DNA of 7,318 nt from an uncultured Eggerthellaceae bacterium (GTDB taxonomy: Bacteria; Actinomycetota; Coriobacteriia; Coriobacteriales; Eggerthellaceae). Under the pieces are notes generated by a model that was not told the origin of the DNA, did no database searches, and saw only the letters and a list, made by a program, of their open reading frames with translations. Within the stretch, counting starts at the first letter, position 1. The number at the start of each line of letters is the position of its first letter. The translations under genes and the position numbers were made by a program. This document shows, one piece after another, positions 4,995-7,318 of this stretch. The stretch is taken from positions 1-7,318 of the forward strand of contig CAKTVK010000102.1 in NCBI GenBank assembly GCA_934623455.1, written 5' to 3'.

Positions 4995-6419
4995 ATGGGT
5001 GGCTTTTTTGGGGCAACATCGCATCGCGATGTAAGTTTGGATGTGTTTTTCGGCGTAGACTACCACTCTCATTTGGGAACGAAGCGGGCTGGCATGTGCA
5101 GCTGCCGTGCGGATGGCGGTTTTGAGCGCGAGATTCACTCCATTGCAAACACGCCGTTCCGTACGAAGTTCGAAAACGACCTGGGTAACTTTGCGGGTCC
5201 GGCTTGCATCGGTTGCATTTCCGATAAAGATCCTCAGCCGCTTATTGTTCGCTCCCACCTGGGGCTTTTTGCGCTGGCGTTCACGGGCATCATCAACAAC
5301 AAACGCGCTTTGACCGATGCGTACCTTGATGACAAGCATCATCAGTTCACCGCCATGAGCGATGGCGGCGTGAACGACGTGGAGCTTATTGCCGCGCTCA
5401 TCAACCAGAAAGACACCATGCTCGAGGGCATCATCAATGCGCAAAACGCTGTTGAGGGCACGGTCACGCTCATGATTATGCAAGAAGACGGCTCCATTCT
5501 GTGCGCGCGCGACATCATGGGCCGCCTTCCCATTCTTCTGGGCAAAGACCCCGATGGGTATGCGATTTCCTTCGAGTCCTTCGCGTATCAGAAGCTTGGT
5601 TACCAGGACGAATATGAGCTTGGTCCAGGCGAAGTGGTCAAAGTGACTGCCGATGGCTACGAAACGCTCAAAGAACCCGGCACTGACATGAAGATTTGCG
5701 CGTTTTTGTGGAGCTACTACGGGTATCCGAACTCTACGTATGAAGGCGTGAACGTCGAAGTCATGCGCTATCGCAACGGCGCCATTATGTCGCGCGACGA
5801 AGAAGCCGCTGGCGTGCGCCCCGAAGTCGATTACGTTGCCGGTATTCCCGACTCGGGCCTGCCGCATGCTATTGGCTATGCGCAGGATTCGGGCATGCCG
5901 TTTGCGCGTCCGTTCGTGAAATACACGCCCACGTGGCCTCGTTCCTTCATGCCGGGAAATCAAGCGCTGCGCAACAAGGTTGCCCACATGAAGCAAGTTC
6001 CTGTGCATGACCTGATCAAGGATAAAAAACTTCTGTTCGTGGATGACTCCATTGTGCGTGGTACCCAGCTGCGCGAGACCGTGGAGTTCCTGTACGAGAA
6101 CGGTGCGAAGGAAGTGCACATGCGCTCTGCGTGCCCGCCCATCATGTACGGTTGCAAGTACCTGAGCTTCTCCACAAATAAGTCCGACATGGACCTTATC
6201 GCGCGACGCAAAGTGCAAGAGCTTGAAGGCGACGAGGGCCAGAAGCACTTGGATGAGTACTCCGATGCTTCCACCGAGCGCGGCAAGTGCCTTTTGAAGT
6301 CCATTTGCGAAGAGATGAAGTTCGATTCGTTGCGTTATCAGTCGCTTGAAGGTCTGCTTGAAGCTATTGGCCTGCCGCCCGAGAAGGTGTGCACGTACTG
6401 CTGGAGCGGCAAAGAGTAG
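4995..6419 (+). CDS. purF: PurF-family amidophosphoribosyltransferase with degenerate glutaminase site
   Basis: Canonical PurF makes 5-phosphoribosylamine from PRPP and glutamine, the first committed step of purine synthesis. Length (474 aa) and full-length layout fit the family. The N-terminal Ntn-hydrolase fold is recognisable (RSHLGLFALAFTGIINN, 86-102; ELIAALINQ, 130-138; ARDIMGRLPI, 171-180; SFESFAYQKLGY, 192-203), but the protein starts MGGFFGA, so the nucleophile Cys is Gly. The usual Asn-Gly of the oxyanion hole is Thr97-Gly98, and the HVRYAT-type Arg motif is replaced by GCISDKDPQP. The C-terminal phosphoribosyltransferase half is intact: VAGIPDSG (281-288), the flexible-loop segment KYTPTWPRSFMP (309-320) and PRPP loop FVDDSIVRGTQ (348-358). 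Cys235, Cys387, Cys466 and Cys469 correspond by position to the four [4Fe-4S] ligands of Bacillus PurF. I recall similar MGGFFG-type proteins in Bacteroides and clostridia, so this looks like an established subfamily. It may use free ammonia or act on another amine; annotation as purF is by homology. Confidence 0.85.
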   Translation: MGGFFGATSHRDVSLDVFFGVDYHSHLGTKRAGMCSCRADGGFEREIHSIANTPFRTKFENDLGNFAGPACIGCISDKDPQPLIVRSHLGLFALAFTGIINNKRALTDAYLDDKHHQFTAMSDGGVNDVELIAALINQKDTMLEGIINAQNAVEGTVTLMIMQEDGSILCARDIMGRLPILLGKDPDGYAISFESFAYQKLGYQDEYELGPGEVVKVTADGYETLKEPGTDMKICAFLWSYYGYPNSTYEGVNVEVMRYRNGAIMSRDEEAAGVRPEVDYVAGIPDSGLPHAIGYAQDSGMPFARPFVKYTPTWPRSFMPGNQALRNKVAHMKQVPVHDLIKDKKLLFVDDSIVRGTQLRETVEFLYENGAKEVHMRSACPPIMYGCKYLSFSTNKSDMDLIARRKVQELEGDEGQKHLDEYSDASTERGKCLLKSICEEMKFDSLRYQSLEGLLEAIGLPPEKVCTYCWSGKE

Positions 6420-6454
6420 CGCGCAAGCGTTGTTGATATAAGGAGTTTTCGTTC

Positions 6455-7150
6455 ATGCTCAAAAAATGGGAGGACCTTCCCGCCGAAATGCGCTGTCCCG
6501 CGGTTCGGGAATATTACGACATACTTGCGAAGAGACGTGGGGGTATTTTCGCAAAACGCCTGTTCGACATTGTGGTGGGACTTGTGGTGTTCCTGATTCT
6601 GTGCATTCCGATGCTTATTATCGCCATTATGATCAAGCTTGATTCCGAAGGCCCCGTTTTCTACCGGCAAGAACGCGTGACTACGAACGGGAAGCATTTT
6701 CGCATCCACAAGTTCCGTACCATGGTGGCGAACGCCGATAAGATTGGCACGGCGGTTACCGTGGGCGGCGACGCGCGCATCACGAAAGTGGGAGCGAAGC
6801 TGCGCGACCATCGTCTTGATGAATTTCCCCAGGTCTTTGACGTGTTATCGGGCAATATGAGCTTTGTGGGCACACGTCCGGAAGCTGTGAAGTACGTTGA
6901 GAAATACACCGACGAGATGAAGGCAACGCTGCTTCTTCCTGCGGGTATTACTTCTGAAGCGTCGATTCGTTACAAGGATGAGGCGCAGCTTTTAGATGCG
7001 GCGGCCGATGTTGACGACGTGTATATGAATGAAGTGCTGCCTGAGAAAATGAAGTACAACTTGGAGAGCATTCGTAATTTCAGCTTTTGGGGAGATATCG
7101 CTACGATGTTTCGCACGGTTGCCGCAGTTGCGGGCAAAGAGTATCAATAA
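6455..7150 (+). CDS. Bacterial sugar transferase (undecaprenyl-phosphate glycosyl-1-phosphate transferase, PglC-like)
   Basis: Enzymes of this family move a sugar-1-phosphate from a nucleotide sugar to the lipid carrier undecaprenyl phosphate at the inner face of the membrane, the first step of capsule, O-antigen or glycoprotein glycan assembly. This 231-residue protein is of the short monotopic type: a basic N-terminal segment (1-35), one hydrophobic re-entrant helix (about 37-60, IVVGLVVFLILCIPMLIIAI), then GPVFYRQERV (66-75), HKFRTM (85-90) and LDEFPQVFDVLSGNMSFVGTRPE (121-143). Asp122-Glu123 is the catalytic pair. VGTRPE replaces the usual VGPRPE, a minor change. It starts at ATG with AAGGAG 9 bases upstream. 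The gap from the purF stop is only 35 bases with no terminator, so read-through transcription is likely although the two jobs are unrelated. The sugar used cannot be read from the sequence. Confidence 0.9.
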   Translation: MLKKWEDLPAEMRCPAVREYYDILAKRRGGIFAKRLFDIVVGLVVFLILCIPMLIIAIMIKLDSEGPVFYRQERVTTNGKHFRIHKFRTMVANADKIGTAVTVGGDARITKVGAKLRDHRLDEFPQVFDVLSGNMSFVGTRPEAVKYVEKYTDEMKATLLLPAGITSEASIRYKDEAQLLDAAADVDDVYMNEVLPEKMKYNLESIRNFSFWGDIATMFRTVAAVAGKEYQ

Positions 7151-7242
7151 GAGTTTTATCAGCGGTTTTGCTTTTCACGGTGCGCTTTTGCGCCAACGGG
7201 AAGCGCGAGTTGCAGCATAAAGGATGGGCAGGCGATCAAGCA

Positions 7243-7318
7243 ATGGAGAATGAAACACGCAACGCGTTGAGCGTGGGTGCCGCAAAAGGGGCGGGGTGCC
7301 ATTCCGCCTATGAAGGTG
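7243..7318 (+). CDS. Possible start of an unrecognised gene, cut by the window edge
   Basis: From ATG-7243 the frame stays open to the end, giving about 25 residues (MENETRNALS then VGAAKGAGCHSAYEG). The frame is also open upstream, with TTG-7210 and GTG-7180 as other possible starts. The ribosome site is poor (AGG at 7230-7232). I do not recognise the sequence. Position after a glycan-initiating enzyme would suit another polysaccharide gene, but that is only context. The 7151-7242 gap has a small imperfect hairpin (7179-7194, GGTGCGC/GCGCC-like) without a T run. Confidence 0.3.
   Translation, partial: MENETRNALSVGAAKGAGCHSAYEG

Noticed and set aside
4760..5125. A 121-codon + strand frame running from the hairpin array into purF
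   Set aside because: It crosses the palindromes and overlaps purF out of frame, with no ribosome site and no familiar motif.
4791..6248. A 485-codon open frame on the minus strand opposite purF
   Set aside because: It mirrors the purF codons throughout, shows no recognisable domain, has low-complexity His/Val/Arg-rich wording typical of antisense frames, and the + strand gene has a ribosome site and clear family motifs.
6431..6442. TATAAG at 6437-6442 as a promoter for the sugar transferase gene
   Set aside because: It overlaps the ribosome binding site and has no -35 at a usable distance; a start there would leave no leader.
1..7318. CRISPR array, toxin-antitoxin pair or multi-gene defence island
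   Set aside because: No regularly spaced repeats with spacers, no paired small genes, and only one defence-type gene (the MmeI-like enzyme) is present.

Overview
The window reads as an ordinary stretch of bacterial chromosome with one accessory gene set into it. GC content looks moderate, slightly above one half by eye (not computed). The end of the RpoD protein carries the spelling RQIESKT.AKLRHPSRS, which is typical of actinobacterial principal sigma factors. The unusual PurF lineage is one I associate with anaerobic gut-type bacteria. An anaerobic actinobacterium of the Coriobacteriia/Eggerthellales kind is therefore my best guess, held with limited confidence. All coding genes are on the + strand.

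Layout. (1) Positions 1-191 hold the 3' end of the principal sigma factor gene. Three bases later comes a stand-alone rRNA methyltransferase of the RlmK type (195-1286), apparently translated from a ribosome binding site inside the end of rpoD. (2) Positions 1287-1680 are an RNA-gene segment: a near-consensus -10 box, tRNA-Asn(GTT), a strong intrinsic terminator, and a second tRNA with a CAT anticodon (Ile2 or elongator Met). (3) Positions 1680-1916 have no gene but contain a 10-bp perfect hairpin. (4) Positions 1917-4742 encode a 941-residue single-chain restriction-modification enzyme of the MmeI (type IIL/IIG) family, with nuclease, helical, methyltransferase and target-recognition parts all apparently intact. 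(5) Positions 4731-4818 are a cluster of three hairpins that starts inside the last codons of the restriction gene. Two of them are diverged copies of one REP-like palindrome. (6) Positions 4995-6419 encode a PurF-family amidophosphoribosyltransferase that lacks the N-terminal catalytic cysteine and other glutaminase residues but keeps the PRPP loop and all four expected iron-sulfur cysteines. (7) Positions 6455-7150 encode a membrane-anchored bacterial sugar transferase that probably initiates a surface glycan. A further reading frame opens near 7243 and runs off the window.

How it fits together. The core parts are housekeeping: transcription, ribosome modification, tRNA supply and purine synthesis. 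The MmeI-like gene is the accessory, defence-related element. It sits alone between a tRNA gene and purF, has no partner methyltransferase or specificity gene, and has A5-6-G/C-T5-6 hairpins on both sides. The sugar transferase lies 35 bp after purF with no terminator between them, so it may be co-transcribed with purF while beginning a polysaccharide locus that continues beyond the window.

The points most worth a second look are the glutaminase-dead PurF, the K-x-D specificity pair in the MmeI-like enzyme, the hairpin repeats flanking that gene, a 21-bp-phased direct repeat in front of purF, and the terminator lodged between the two tRNA genes. I found no clear evidence of a wholly undescribed multi-gene system.
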